Below the pieces are notes generated by a model. It worked only from the letters and a program-made list of their open reading frames with translations, had not been told where the DNA came from and ran no database searches. The translations under genes and the position numbers were made by a program. From positions 13,206,717-13,270,716 of the forward strand of contig JABAKD010000028.1 in assembly GCA_012845835.1 (NCBI GenBank): a stretch of 64,000 nucleotides of DNA, in the 5' to 3' direction. Source of the DNA: Undaria pinnatifida. Lineage: Eukaryota; Sar; Phaeophyceae; Laminariales; Alariaceae. Of this stretch, positions 21,859 to 33,669 are shown piece by piece. Position 1 is the stretch's first letter; each line of letters opens with the position of its first letter.

Positions 21859-23420
21859 ATGATCTACCGTTCGACAGGCATATTTTTAATGACCGACGGG
21901 GAGTGTCGTAAGCGAGAAACGGCGAGCGTCATGTCCGCTCTCAACCATCCTCCCCAACCCGAGTTAACGTCTGACGTCACTGACGCTTTCACCGTGAGCA
22001 TCCTCGACCCAATTAAAGAAGAGGTACCAGTTGAACCACGCCGTCACCGCAAGCAAGCGTGGATCGTGCGAGTCGGCCGAAGTCTCGGCTGCTTTTGAAG
22101 TCGCATGTACCACGAGGGAGGATGCGCGAGAACTCGTACGCACCCAACCCCTCTCCCCGTGAAAATACCACGCGTAGAATACCATACGGACGGCGTTCGC
22201 AAACCTGCAGAAGGTGACAGACGCAGGAGTACACAGTTATGTCGAGGGATAATGTTGCGCCGAAAGAGTAAACGAAACGCCGAGAACGAACAGCGGGGTT
22301 TTTACAAGCACTCTTGGAAGACACATTCGGGATGGGAGGGAAAAAAAAGGTAAGTGAACACTTCGTTAGGGATGAGGATGGTACGTTCTTTCCGGACAAG
22401 GTGGACATTCGTGAATGATAGGCGTTTTTTTCTGCAAACTCTCTATTATCCCGCATAATCGCCTACGGTCAACCCTACACCATCATCGGGCAATTCCCCA
22501 AACGACCGCTTGGACTATAGCTTGGAGATGAACCCACTTTCGACTGAATAACGGGCGGGGTAATCCGGAGTATGCCGAATTTGAAGGTGCAGCGGGGGGT
22601 GCTACATTATTCTTGTGTTTATCACAATAATGTGTATCACCGGTGCCAGGCCAAACTCTCTGTCGGTCGAATTGCTGAAACGCGAACATCCCTAAGTCAC
22701 TACCAGGTAGTTGTTTTCACGTTACACTTGTCGAAGTTTGAACTTTGGAGAACGGGTGGTGTCCCCCAGCAGAAACTAACAGTGGAAATACGCGACCAAC
22801 AAGGTCCTCCACAACAAGAAGGATCTTTTTGATTGCAATAGTACAAGGGGAATTAACTTGCTGCTCATGCAGGCAAGGTACTGTTGGAACTCGTCGCGTC
22901 AGGCCTTAGCAACTACTACCAAGAAGGGGAGTCCTTCCCGGGGAACAGCAGTGTCGTTTCGCTTGGCGCGGTAAACAATGGATATGGTTTTCGGTGCGTC
23001 GACTGCAAGAGCTCAGACGAGGGAGGAAAATCCCCCTTGAATATGTTCTTCATCGATCTGCAGAATGCGTACGACTCGGTCGACCGAGAGCTATTGTTGT
23101 TGCGGGTGGTGCTCGCACACTTTGATGTACAAGCCAAGATGTTTGCAGTTTTCGGAGAGTTCCACGACGGATTGCGGACTCGTGTGTGCACGGACGACGG
23201 CGAGCACTCGAAGTGGTTCAACATCGCAATCAAGCGCCAGTATGATATTATAGGCATTAAACTAGCCGAACTTCTTAGTGAGTGGCAGCTTCCTTTATCC
23301 ACAAACGCCAGGCGAGCCCATCAATCGAGTACCCGGAGGTTGAGCTACACTGTGCGGGGCGGTATCGAGGCAGGGGGTCAAATGAAATGTCAGCGTACCG
23401 GGGATGGGGCATTCGAATAA
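21859..23420 (+). pseudogene. Decayed LINE ORF2 with reverse transcriptase
   Basis: Pieces in several frames follow the order of a non-LTR retrotransposon protein. A linker has ILDPIKEEVPVEPRRHRKQ (about 21997-22053). Then VRDEDGTFFPDK lies near 22358, RGINLL near 22848, and KLVASRLSNYY-like sequence near 22885-22920. RT motif A is MFFIDLQNAYDSVDRELL (about 23044-23098), followed by FHDGLRTRV and TDDGEHSKWF. The polymerase core after this (the FADD box) is not found. Many shifts and stops mark it as dead. The motif assignment rests on the family's known layout; the reading frame breaks are visible directly. Confidence 0.75.
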
Positions 23421-23474
23421 AGATTCAACAGTGCGAGTTGCCCCTTTTATATTGTTCAAAATACTTTAAAGCAT

Positions 23475-24060
23475 TTCTGAACCGAAGGTTGGACCCTACT
23501 CTGTGGTGCTGGCGTTGTATACGAACCTCAGCTAAGGATGTACACCGTGCGGAGTGGTGTCGAACCGGGAGAAGTCGGTTTTCGTCTCCGGTTTGTTGGA
23601 GTTGATGGGGTATGGAAGGATTTCTGGAATAAGTATGGAGCCCCATCCCCATCGGGTGCGTTGGAAAGCCCCCCCTCCATTCGCTGGCCTATATTCGCCC
23701 GGAGTGGCTCTTGATCTACGAGCTGCACAGCCAATCAACGATGAGTCAATGTGAACAAATGATTGTCACACCATGCTGGGCTGTGTCGACCCGCGGGAGA
23801 AATCGGATATCGTCCCCGGCTTGTCAGTATTTCTGAAACGGGCATGAGATTCTAACATCCCGTGGTTGCGCTGCCCTTATGTCTGAGCCCAAGCCAATCA
23901 GCGGTAAGCCAATACGGTTGGGTTTCCACGATGTGCGGGGCGGTGTCGACCCGGGGGATCATCGTCATTGTTCCCGCTCATTTGGAGCTGTATAGGTTCG
24001 GGGGATATTTGAACTGGGATTAGACTCAATCTCTTTGGTGTGCGACAGCAATACCAAGGG
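23475..24060 (+). repeat. Three diverged direct repeats
   Basis: The block GTGCGG(A/G)GYGGTGTCGA, then CGGGRGA and a TCGGATATCGTCCCCGGC-like stretch, recurs at about 23545, 23775 and 23935. A fainter reversed copy seems present at 25490-25690. It may be the 3' part of the LINE or a separate repeat. Confidence 0.5.
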
Positions 24061-24149
24061 TACGCGCGGTAAGGAAGGCGCCGGTCGGTACGGGACGGTA
24101 ACCCTTTAGCCCCCGCAGGCGGCATTTGTTTTAGGTCTTCCCGAGCGAC

Positions 24150-24480
24150 GACACGGGAAAATGTTCCCGTTCGCTTACCGCGGGGCGGGAATGGGACGGG
24201 AAGGCGGGAAACGATTTGGTTGACGGGACGGGACGGGAGTCCACGATTTTTTGGCTGGCAGGGATCATGGAACGGGTCGAGAAGAGCTCGGGATATCGGT
24301 CGGGGACACAGTGTGGAAATTGGTCGGGAACGTGTTCGAGAATCGGTCGGGAACATAGTCGGGAGAGCGATCGTGCACACAATCAGGAAATAGGTCGGAA
24401 CCATAGTCGGGATATGGCCGGGAGATGCAGTGCGGAATGATTGGGAACACGATCGGGAACACAGGCTGGAGGCAACGGTT
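24150..24480 (+). repeat. Degenerate GGGA/GTCGGGA array
   Basis: Imperfect units of about 10-25 bp around GGGACGGGA and then GGTCGGGAACA. It looks like an old minisatellite. Confidence 0.7.
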
Positions 24481-24724
24481 ATATAAGAAGAGGAAAAAGG
24501 TACCGAGTGGTATTTGTCATTTGCCCAAACGTACTATATCGCCGCTTTTATTTTATGTGAAAAAAAATACATTCTTCATTTTTTTTATTTTAGTATCTTC
24601 GAAAAAAGTTTCAAGCACTTATTGGTCGACTCATAGTTGTAAAGTTTATAAAAAAATACTGAAAGGCGGGGGTGGCGGGGTATTAACAAAATTCAAAAAT
24701 CAAACGGCCAAACAATCTCTGTGA

Positions 24725-25020
24725 GATTGTCTTCACATTACACCATTTTCTTTCTACCCAACGACATCATCAGCACACCCAGTGTCCGTGCTGATTCCTC
24801 ATCCTAGAGGGCTACAAATTATTATTATGTTTAATATGTGGTCACAGACTTTGAAACAGAGTAAACAAAAACCAAAACAAGCAGTCGCAACTCATCAAGG
24901 TAAAGCAAGTGAAATGCCAGCAGCGCACGGGGTACGAGAACACAACAAAACAAGCCAGATCAAAAAAAGAAGAGGAAAAAAAAATAGATTAAAAAAGTTG
25001 ACAATAGAAAAAAAAACTAC
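24725..25020 (-). repeat. Family IV copy, reverse
   Basis: The reverse complement matches 39055-39620 in order: GGCTTGTTTTG, GCATTTCACTT, TTTACTCTGTTT, GTCTGTGACCACATA, AATCAGCACG, GATGATGTCGTTGGG. It ends in an A-rich tract on the + strand. Confidence 0.7.
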
Positions 25021-25189
25021 ATAATACCTACCAGGTACGATAGACTACTGATGATGCATCTGGTTGATGTATTCAAAGTTGAATAATCCAAATGGGAACA
25101 ATCGAGTTGCATCCATAGTCTACATACACAGTCAAGCATATGATGGGAAAAATATTGTCTACAACCCATTGTAAATGGGATGGGAACAT

Positions 25190-25460
25190 CTGCCACTTTA
25201 AGTCAGTTGCGGGATGGGAGAAATGGTGAGCGAAAGTCGGGACGGGATGGGAACAACTGAGCGGGCAGTGGGACGGGAAAAGTCAGGAATACATATTATT
25301 ATTACGGCGGGACGGCAAACAGTCGGGACGGGAACAAGATGCTGTAAGTCGGGACGGTAGACGGCGAGAACAGAGACCGAGGTCGGGAAGGGGTCTGGAA
25401 GTCGCGGTCGGGAACGAAATACACTCGTGATTCCAGTTCTCGTCCCGACCCGTTACCTTC
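25190..25460 (+). repeat. GGGACGGGA-type array, second site
   Basis: The same composition and unit as 24150-24480 (GTCGGGACGGG, GGGAACA), broken by TATTATTATT at about 25295. Confidence 0.6.
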
Positions 25461-26413
25461 TATACTCGTGAAGATAGTAACCCCAGCCAATCAATCAGAG
25501 ATCGGCCGGTAGGGTGTTGGGATTTCCACACTATAAGGGGAAGTACCAACCCGGATGATATCCGAGTGTTCGTCCTACCGCTGTGGGAGTTGTAGAGATG
25601 TGGATGGATTCCGATCCCGGGATGTGACCCTATATCGTGCCCGCGGGCCCGCGTGTGACGCTTACTTCGCGAATTAATCCCGGCCAATGAGCGATCAGAA
25701 AAGAACGGCGTGCTCTTATTTTTTATTTGCGTCCAAAACACCTCCACCATGGTCCAGCCTGAAATTATCAACTAACTGTAAAAATCGTAAGCGCTGTCGT
25801 TGCGTACTGTATCTTCAAGAAGTGAGCGATCTACACAGCTAGCAACAAGGAGCTACATTGCAATAACGTTCGAGGAGTTGAATGACCAAGGCAGCGACAC
25901 CACCGTTTTTCGCGCGTGAAACACAGTCAGCACGTCTCTCCACGATCAGACTACACACAGACAGTCGAGGCTCGGATGGATCTAGGTGATGCTAATTCTA
26001 TGCTGTATTTTAGAAGCTGGCTCAGTACGAGCCCCTCAGTGGCTACGAAATGAACACGCAGCAGATATGGCCCGTCACCTTGCTGGCTCGGATGCTTGAT
26101 TGAGGAAAAACATCATAAGAACACACTCGACACGCTTCGTCGCCAGACTAAGGGATCGGTCGGCGTGTGCTCGGATATGTATTATCGAAATCGGATGAAG
26201 CTCGGAATTGGATGTTCACTTAATAAACTGTAGCAAGTAGTCAATTGTTAGTCTATATTGACTCTTGGCATCATTGCATGACATACTGTACCCGTAGACT
26301 ATGTTTGTGTGTGGATAACATTGATTCGAACAATTCGAAGCGCTGCCCTGCCCTACCCGAAGCATGGGCGCCATGACGGCACCCATGCGGAGCCCTTGTA
26401 ATAATTATTTTCA
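25461..26413. other. No gene seen
   Basis: No supported coding sequence. The first part (25490-25690) resembles the repeats at 23475-24060 in reverse. The remainder, up to the LTR at 26414, looks single copy in this window. Confidence 0.4.
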
Positions 26414-26690
26414 TGGTCTGGTGTTAAGATACGGCCTCGAAAGGCCTGTAATTATCCGAATTTGAGATCATTTGGATGGGTTTCGTATGATAAAGTTGGC
26501 GGTTTATATTCGGGAAAGTTAGGAAGTAGATCGGAGGCACGTGCCTCCGATCTCAGAAGCTATCCCGGGCTCTGGTGGAAACGAATAAAGCTGCATCTCT
26601 ACGAAGGAACGAAAGCGAGTACTCTCCAAGGACCTGCTCAATTGACAGACCTGCAGGGGGCAATCTGTGTCCCCCACCTTTAACTTCACA
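26414..26690 (+). repeat. 5' LTR of the Ty3-like element
   Basis: 277 bp ending CACCTTTAACTTCACA, closely matching the 3' LTR, but lacking about 75 bp just after the first bases (between TGGTCT and GGTGTTAAGA). It contains a perfect 26-bp palindrome at 26528-26553 with core GGAGGCACGTGCCTCC. Confidence 0.85.
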
Positions 26691-26879
26691 TGTGGCGTCG
26701 ACGAGCTTGGTCATGCTATTGTGGCAGCGTTCCTCCAATCTCTCCGATTTTTTTTTCGTAGCGATTTTGCTTTTGCTTTCCATCGAGCCCACAACCCCTG
26801 TTCCTTCTCTGGTGGCTTCTCAATGGAGAGAGCGCCCTTCCTCCTACAACGGCGACCACAACAGCAGTGAGATGGCAGG

Positions 26880-27084
26880 GGCCCCTCCTGTTGGTCGCCG
26901 GACACGTACCTCACGGACGACACCTTCCTAGTACGTGCGGACGACACTGCTCTGCGGAGCACACTCCTCGTCTCGAATTTTGGTCCCTCCTGTTGGTTGC
27001 TGGGCACGCACCACACAGACGACACCTTCCGAGTACGTGCGGACGACACTGCTCTTCGGAGCACACTCCTCGTCCCGGCCTTTG
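26880..27084 (+). repeat. 102-bp tandem duplication
   Basis: CCTGTTGG at 26887 and 26989 begins two units of 102 bp that share GACGACACCTTCC, AGTACGTGCGGACGACACTG and CGGAGCACACTCCTCGTC. Confidence 0.85.
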
Positions 27085-28210
27085 GCCGCATCAGCTCACC
27101 GCCAGCTGGTCATAGACCACTCCGCAGTGGAACTGCCCGAGCCCCACCCATCAGACTTGTTTGCTCCGCGCTCTGCCAGCATGTCGCACAGCACATCTCC
27201 GCGAGTTGCCAGCACAAGCCCCAAGATCGGCCATAGACTTGTACTTTTTTTGAGCTTCGGGGCTCTGAGGCATATATGCACGACACGCCACGGACAAGCA
27301 TACTGGAATCAACCCTTCGAATGGCCTTCGACGGGGACTTCGCTTGCTGAGAGAGCCCATCGACCAGCATACACCTTTGCTGTCGGAGCCAGATCGCCCT
27401 TCGCGGGACCCCCTTGGACTACGGGCACCGTGGTCTAGGAGCTCATGTGGGGGCTCCTTCCTTGTGATCCTACCTGGGAAGGAACAGGCGGTGCTCGTGG
27501 AATATTTGGGCTTTTTCGTTTGGCAAATTTTCCAGTACACGCATTTTCGTATGGGTTTCAGTACCTACGTCGATCCGTCTTGCGCGTCGAACAAACTGCT
27601 GCTCCCTTTCTGCCAAAATTAGTACAGCTACTAATTTGACGCACCTCGAACCCCTCTCCGATCTTTCTTGATCAACAGCGTTGCACAACTGTGCGTCGCT
27701 TAGCTTCAACCACCATCATTTTTGCAGAGGTACCAACTACAGCGCAGCATAATGGGCTCGCTGTCAATGCATTTTACTGTACAGCAGCCAAGCCGCCTAC
27801 TTTGCTCCTGCTCATCCACCACATAGCTCGACCCTTCACTGCCCCAGCGTCCACAGTTACAGCACCGCAGCTCTGACTCCTCCACTGCTGTGCAAGTGCT
27901 CCTTGCAAGTTCAATTCGAGAGTTATTTTTTCGTCCTGGCTCCCCCGTGACTAGAACTTGAATCTAGTGAACGCTGAAACTCTGTGCTGGCTTTTTTGGG
28001 CGAGGCTGTTGGCGTGTGCGATGCCCTATATTCCACCATTCATGGGTACGCGGGGACTATAATACCACTTTCTGTGTGGGCACAGCTGCGACAGTGCGGC
28101 ACTCTGCACTGTTGTCAATGCAATTGTCCCTTGATCGGTGAGAGTGGGTACGGATTTTTTTTCAGCTGTCCGGGCGTTAGGCCGTCTTCCTGCCGGTACA
28201 TGTGCTGCCC
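27085..28210 (+). other. Element leader, no ORF recognised
   Basis: DNA between the LTR and gag of the Ty3-like element. It is C/T-rich in places and carries no motif I recognise in any frame. Confidence 0.5.
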
Positions 28211-28436
28211 CTCCACAATGCTGCTACTAGGATAAATGCTGCAAAACTTTTGACAGGGTCCCACAACGCTGCTAGGATAAATGCTGCAAAATTTTTCACG
28301 GGGATCCACAATGCTGCTAGGATAAATGCTGCAATTTGTTTTTCGGGGCTCCACAATGCTGCTAGGATAAAAGCTGCAACTTGTTTTACAAGGTTCCAAG
28401 ATGCTGCTAGGATAAATGCTACAATTTTCTTTTTGC
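28211..28436 (+). repeat. 45-bp minisatellite, five units
   Basis: Units start at about 28217, 28265, 28310, 28355 and 28400 with ATGCTGCTAGGATAAATGC. The first unit has three extra bases. The period is a multiple of three. Confidence 0.9.
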
Positions 28437-28719
28437 AGCTGTCACGACGGGTACTGTCAGTTGCAATGCGGTTTACAGTTGGCGGAGATGCTGAGCACTA
28501 TACTACTGTGGGCGCAAACGCTGCCTTTCTGCTGCTGTTGGTACATGTGCACCCTTCACGATAATGCTAGGGTCTACGCTGGAATTTTTTTTCTTCTTCT
28601 CTGCACATGTTCGGACAGCTACTGCCCGTTACAGAGCGCTTACTACACAGCTGTAATCAGCTCTACTGTAGGCGCGACCGTCCCCCTTTAGTTCGGTCGG
28701 GGGAAACTACCTTGTTCGG

Positions 28720-29350
28720 GGGGTTATACTGTCCGTTTTTTATACGGTTGGTGCGCGAACGTATACTGTCCTACCCCCCCCTACACTACTGTGGGGGCAG
28801 ATGCTGCCCGTTTCTATACGGTTGGCTGCGCGATCCTTCACTGTGCTACCCCCCCCCTACACTACTGTTGGGGTGGATGCTGCCCGTTTTTTATACGGTT
28901 GGTGTGCGATCCTCTACTGTCCTACCCCCTCTTACACTACTGTTGGGGCAGATGCTGCCCGTTTTTTTCATACGGTTGGCGGGGCGAACCTTTATTGTGC
29001 TACCCCCTACACTGCACCTAGGGTAAATGCTACCTGTTTTGGTGCGATGAGCCTCGACGTGTCAGACGACCCTTTACTATGCTGCCCCCCTACACTAGGT
29101 TAAATGCTGCCTGTTTTGATACGATGAGCGTCGGCGTATTGGGCGAGCCTTCATTGTGCTACCCCCTACACTGCACCCAGGTTAAATGCTGCCTGTTTTG
29201 ATGCGATGGGCGTGGGCTTCTTGTGCAGCCCTTTACTGTGTGATGCCCCAATACACTGCACCTAGGTTAAATGCTGCCCGTTTTGGTGCGATGGGCATGG
29301 GCGGTTTGGGCGACGCTGATGCCTGTTTAACTGCGATGGCTGCAGACGTA
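28720..29350 (+). repeat. 77-bp minisatellite, about eight units
   Basis: ATGCTGCCCGTTTT-like starts occur near 28720, 28802, 28878, 28952, 29028, 29105, 29186 and 29271. Each unit then has a TACGGTTGG or TGCGATG block and a CTACCCCC...ACACT block. Spacing varies from 74 to 85 bp. Confidence 0.85.
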
Positions 29351-29719
29351 CCTTTACTGTGTTGCACCCCCTGCACTGCGGTTAGGGTCAGTGCTGCCCA
29401 GTTTTGGCTGCTTTTACTGCGGTTCGTGCGGGCGGTACCCGTATACCCTACGGTCAGACTGGGCCCTGCTCTTATGTTGCGGTTTTGGTGGATGGTACCC
29501 TTCTTACTGCTGTACTCCTCTTATACGGCTAGTTGGCGTGGCTGCTACCATCACTGATGCTGGACGGAGTCGAGGCCCATGTCTTGCTGTTTGCTGAAAC
29601 ACAGATATATCGCTACTTACAGCAGAGACACCACAACAATATATCTGCCTCCATAGCTTCTTTACGCGTCGTTCCCATCCCGCCACCTCCTTCCGCCCTC
29701 CATACAGACAACAAGCAAC

Positions 29720-31316
29720 ATGTCTACCAGTGACGAAGCGGGCTACTCGGGGCAGGCTGAGGTCTTCCACGCACCCCAACCTGGATGCCCACGAGACAAG
29801 GAGAGCTCGCTCGAGATCCCGCGACTCGAGAAGGGGGGAACCACCGGAGGCGGGTTCCGGTGACGAGACAGAAGACGGAGTACCATACCTCCACCCGGAC
29901 CCACCAACCAAGAGGGTCGACTCGCCGGTTGGCGCAGAGAAGAAGACGGATCAACCCCCACCGGACTCGGGGGCGTCTCGACGCCAGCTCTCGCCAGCCC
30001 CGGGGGAGCGCCACGAGCTGCCCCCCCCTACGCTCGACAGGGCACCACCGCCGCTCTCCGCGCTCGACAGAGCGCAACCGCCAGAGCTTCCGGGACCGGG
30101 GCGCCCATGATGCCTTCTTGGACTTGGCACACGCGGCGGCGCGGGCCCAGCGGGCGCTCGACGACGTCAACCAGGCGATAGCACGCCGACGTCGGTTTGA
30201 CGAAGATATCGAGCAAGCGAAGACCGCTGCGCGGGAGGCGCCCCTGGTAGCGAAGAGGGCGCAACAAGCCGTCGCCCAACCAGTTGCGTCGGCTGCGGCG
30301 GGAGCTACCGCGCCCCCCTCGCTTTCGTCGCGCCCGCAGGGCGTCGCATCCCAGCGATCACGACCCCGGAACGACGCCTTCACCAAGGGCATCGTCGCGT
30401 GCATAGCCTCTGCGCCGAGGGTAGACTTCTCCTCAGCGTTGGTGACCGCGGTGGTGGAAACGGCCTGCGCCCGCCTCTCGTCACAGAGGCCAGCGTCGGG
30501 GGAAGCGGACGTTCTTTCAGTGGAAGCGGCCTGGACTCGCGTGGATTGTACGCCCTACGCTAGACAGACGAGAGCCGCCCCGACCCTTGCCCTCGTCAAG
30601 GCCCTGCTGATAGCCCACGTCGAGGACCCCGACCCTGTCGTTTTGCCGAACCCCGGAGGAAGAGTTGGCACAACGAAATCGTGGAGGTGGCGGCAAAAAT
30701 GGTGGGGGTGGCGGCCACCACCACCGCCGCGGGGGAGACAGCGCATCGGGTGCTGGTGTGGCTGAGGGCGCCGCCGATGGGGCAACTTTGGTCCAACAAC
30801 CGGGTTGGCCGCAGCTCTGGCGGAGGCAACGGAGGGCGGAGGAATGGCGCGAGAGGACGTTCAGCGTGGGACGGCTCGTCAACCTCCTCCCACTCGTCTT
30901 CGTTCTCGAGCACGGACGACCACAGCGAGGTGGCCGTGGTAGCAGGCAAAAAGGTGTCAAGAGCCGTGGCAGGAGGAGCATCTGGGCCTGAGGCTTTCAC
31001 CCTCCTGTTGCGTCTGCTGATCACGCACTTCGACGGGGTTGACACGGAGGAGGGCTACACTGAGTTTCATATTTTTGAAATGTGTAACGGCATGCCTTTT
31101 TCTGATTTCAGTTGGGAGTTTCGCGTACTTGTGCCGACCGCTACGGGGAGTGAGCGTGTTTTGTCTCCGACGACGGATGTGGTATTGGAGGTGGTTCAGG
31201 TGGCGGCGAATGAGCAATTTCCGGCTCTCCTGCCTGCTTTGTACCTTGGTTCGAAGGCAACGTACCCGCGGCCATACGCCGCGTTGGATGCTATGTGGCG
31301 GGATTTTAGTCACTAA
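29720..31316 (+). pseudogene. gag: gag region of the Ty3-like element
   Basis: ATG at 29720 follows CAAGCAAC and opens MSTSDEAGYSGQ, which stops at 29861. Protein-like sequence continues in a second frame with a Pro-rich stretch (to about 30107), then in a third with an Ala/Arg-rich helical segment (AFLDLAHAAARAQRALDDV, 30109-30165; FDEDIEQAKTAA). A fourth frame has Ser-rich sequence (about 30870) and a capsid-like part with EGYTEFHIFEMCNGMPFSDF, and ends at 31316. At least three shifts and one stop break it. A gag role is inferred from position before the zinc knuckle and integrase; the capsid resemblance is weak. Confidence 0.6.
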
Positions 31317-31638
31317 GAAGACACCTGCCGTCAGTGCTCCCTGTTTCTTCGACGGAAGCGCGGTCATGCGCCCTGTCGGGGCCCCGGCCCGCCGATCATA
31401 GGCGCGGCCAGGGCCAAGTGCCGTCCCAGTCGCTTTCGTGGTAGCCGGGATAGAGCCATCATTCAACTATCATGCCCATCGATGATTTATCTGCCCCTTG
31501 GCTTGACCACACATCGATCTGCTGGCCACTTGAAGAGCATCATTATGCAGAAGGTTTCGCCGTTAAGGCCTCGTTTTAGACAGACGATCCTCCCTTTTGG
31601 AGCGGCCTCCTTTCACCTCGCGCTGATGCCCTCCGAGA

Positions 31639-31810
31639 AAACCGGGGGCTTTGCCTCAACTGCCACGAAGACAACCATTCCTTCAAGCATGGTAGGCATC
31701 CTTTCATTACTGCGAGTGGCTGCTTGAACCCTGAACTTGGCCAACTTGGCGACGATGACGCACACCGACGTTTACACACACGCATGGTCTGCTACCGCCG
31801 AGACGACAAA
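31639..31810 (+). pseudogene. gag zinc-knuckle segment
   Basis: The frame reads NRGLCLNCHEDNHSFKHG (about 31643-31696), a CX2CX4HX4H pattern in which the last Cys of a usual CCHC knuckle is His. It is followed by GCLNPELGQLGDDD and a basic tail RPNNHKKNRR. Zinc knuckles bind nucleic acid in retroelement Gag proteins. The segment is out of frame with the preceding gag part, and stops lie between them. Confidence 0.55.
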
Positions 31811-33098
31811 TCTTCTCGCCCGAACAACCACAAGAAAAATCGCAGGTAAACTGCCACAAGGATAACACATACGCACGTCGGATCACGATGGTGGTATCCC
31901 GTGCTCGCCCGCCTCTTCTGCCTCCGCTCCTGCCCCTTGAATGCGATTTGGATCCGCCCATAACCCAGGCGGAAATACTCACGCGCGCCAGCTTGGCACA
32001 CTCCGTAACGGCAATCGACAGCTCGATGGCGGTACGGCACCGTCGACAACACTGTCGGGGGGCACCTATTTCGTTTTCAGAAGATGCTTGTTTTCTGTTG
32101 CTAGCCTGTCCAATAACGCAGCACAGATTGCTTCTGTCAAGAGCCCACGGGGTCTACGCCGTCTGCAGACGATTCTCACGGCGTATTACCGGCGGCGGGA
32201 ACTAGCGCGTCGAGCGTGGTTTCCCCAGCCAGGTAATTTGTTTTTCTTTCGTTTTTTTTCGACGGTGAGAACGCGCGTTTCCAGCGACGTTCCCCTCGGT
32301 CATGGTCTGAGTTCAGCGACAGGAACCGCGCTTCCAGCGCTGTCTCCCTCAGCCGAGGCATAAACTCAGCAATGGGGATACCCGCTCCAAACGCCGCCCC
32401 CATCAACCATGGCACGGCAGCCTGCGCTTTGCGCGCTCCCCCCCCAGGCACGCGTCGCGCAACAATATAGCTGCGGCGACGGCGCGTCACCTTTTTACGC
32501 GTATGTGTTCATCCCACCCTCTCCCTGACCAGGCGATGGTGGTCGGTTTGAAGTATGGGACGGTCGACCCTCGAAACAATTTTTCTGACCACGAGGTGGC
32601 GGTCGATTTGAGGTGTGGGAAGGCCAACACTAAAACACCGAGATCTTTTGCGAGGCTCGATCCGGTGTTTGTTCGCGATAACAGCGGGCGCTCTGTCCAT
32701 TTTTTCCATCAAGGAGGAGTCGACAAGATTAGCTACCTCGTCTCCCTTCTCCAAGAGGCATAACGGAAGAGAGCTTCCTCGGGTAACAATATTATTGCCT
32801 TGCCCGAGCCCCGCTTCAGAAGACGCTCACAGGGTCTACGGACCCTGCTTCGTTTTTTATCATGCTAACCCAAGTGTTTCAGGCTACGTCTGCCCCAGTG
32901 GCACGGGAAGAAGATCCGACACTGCGCGACAGGCCAGTGGTGACTCCACGGCCTCCAGCCAGATCAGCTGGACGCTATTCCCGTAAATTTACGGAGGAAT
33001 CGCGCCCCTCGTCAAGCAGAAAGAGCTCAGAGCCCCTGCCCCTTCGGACGCATTTAGAGCAGTTTTCTTGCGATTATACGCCAAAACTCGAACAGGCC
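31811..33098 (+). other. Degraded polyprotein region, unrecognised
   Basis: Open stretches occur (for example 32503-32763, with DLRCGKANTKTPRSFARLDP and VRDNSGRSVHFF) that look like former coding sequence by composition. I cannot assign a domain. A protease should lie somewhere between gag and integrase, but no D-S/T-G motif with a convincing context is seen. Confidence 0.35.
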
Positions 33099-33650
33099 AC
33101 GACGAGAGAAACCGTGGTTTCGGACTCACGTCATGCTCCCGAGGCCTGGTGTTCCTTAGGGGGACACTACAGGCCCAAAGAGCCGAGGACTGGTGTTCCC
33201 AGAGGGGGACATTGCAGACCCAAATGCCCAGCGAGGCTACCGACGGGTTGGCACCGTCGGTGTTGGACTCTTTTTCGGGTGCAGCGAGGGCGGCTTCTTA
33301 CGAGTTTCCGCCAGCAAGTGAGGAGAACCCGAGGCGAGAAACCCCAGGTTCGGACTCGCATCTTGCTCCCGAGGCCTGGTGCTCCCGCAAGGGGACACTA
33401 CAGACCCAAAGAGCCGAGGACTGGTGTTCCCAGAAGGGGACATTGCAGACCCACAAATGTCCAACGAGGCTACCGACGGGTTGGCACCGTCGGTTTTTGC
33501 CATTTTTCGGGCGCAGTTAGAGCGTATTCTCGCGCTTTTCCGCCAACGAGCGAAGAAAGACCCGAGGCGAGATACCACGGGTTCGGATTCGCGTCGTGCT
33601 CCCGAGGCCTAGTGTTCCTGAACGGGGACATTGCAGGCCCAAATAACACC
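33099..33650 (+). repeat. 231-bp tandem repeat in the polyprotein region
   Basis: CTCCCGAGGCC starts at 33136, 33366 and 33599, giving units of 230 and 233 bp. Each unit itself has a doubled block (ACACTACAGACCCAAAGAGC / ACATTGCAGACCCA). The unit is near 77 codons. It contains ACCGACGGGTTGGCACCGTC, which is a small palindrome. Confidence 0.85.
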
Positions 33651-33669
33651 GCAGCTTTTGACCCTTCTC

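Noticed and set aside
28720-29350. Coding frames rich in Cys, Tyr and Pro (28607-29103)
   Set aside because: They are translations of the 77-bp minisatellite, which is not a multiple of three and varies in length.
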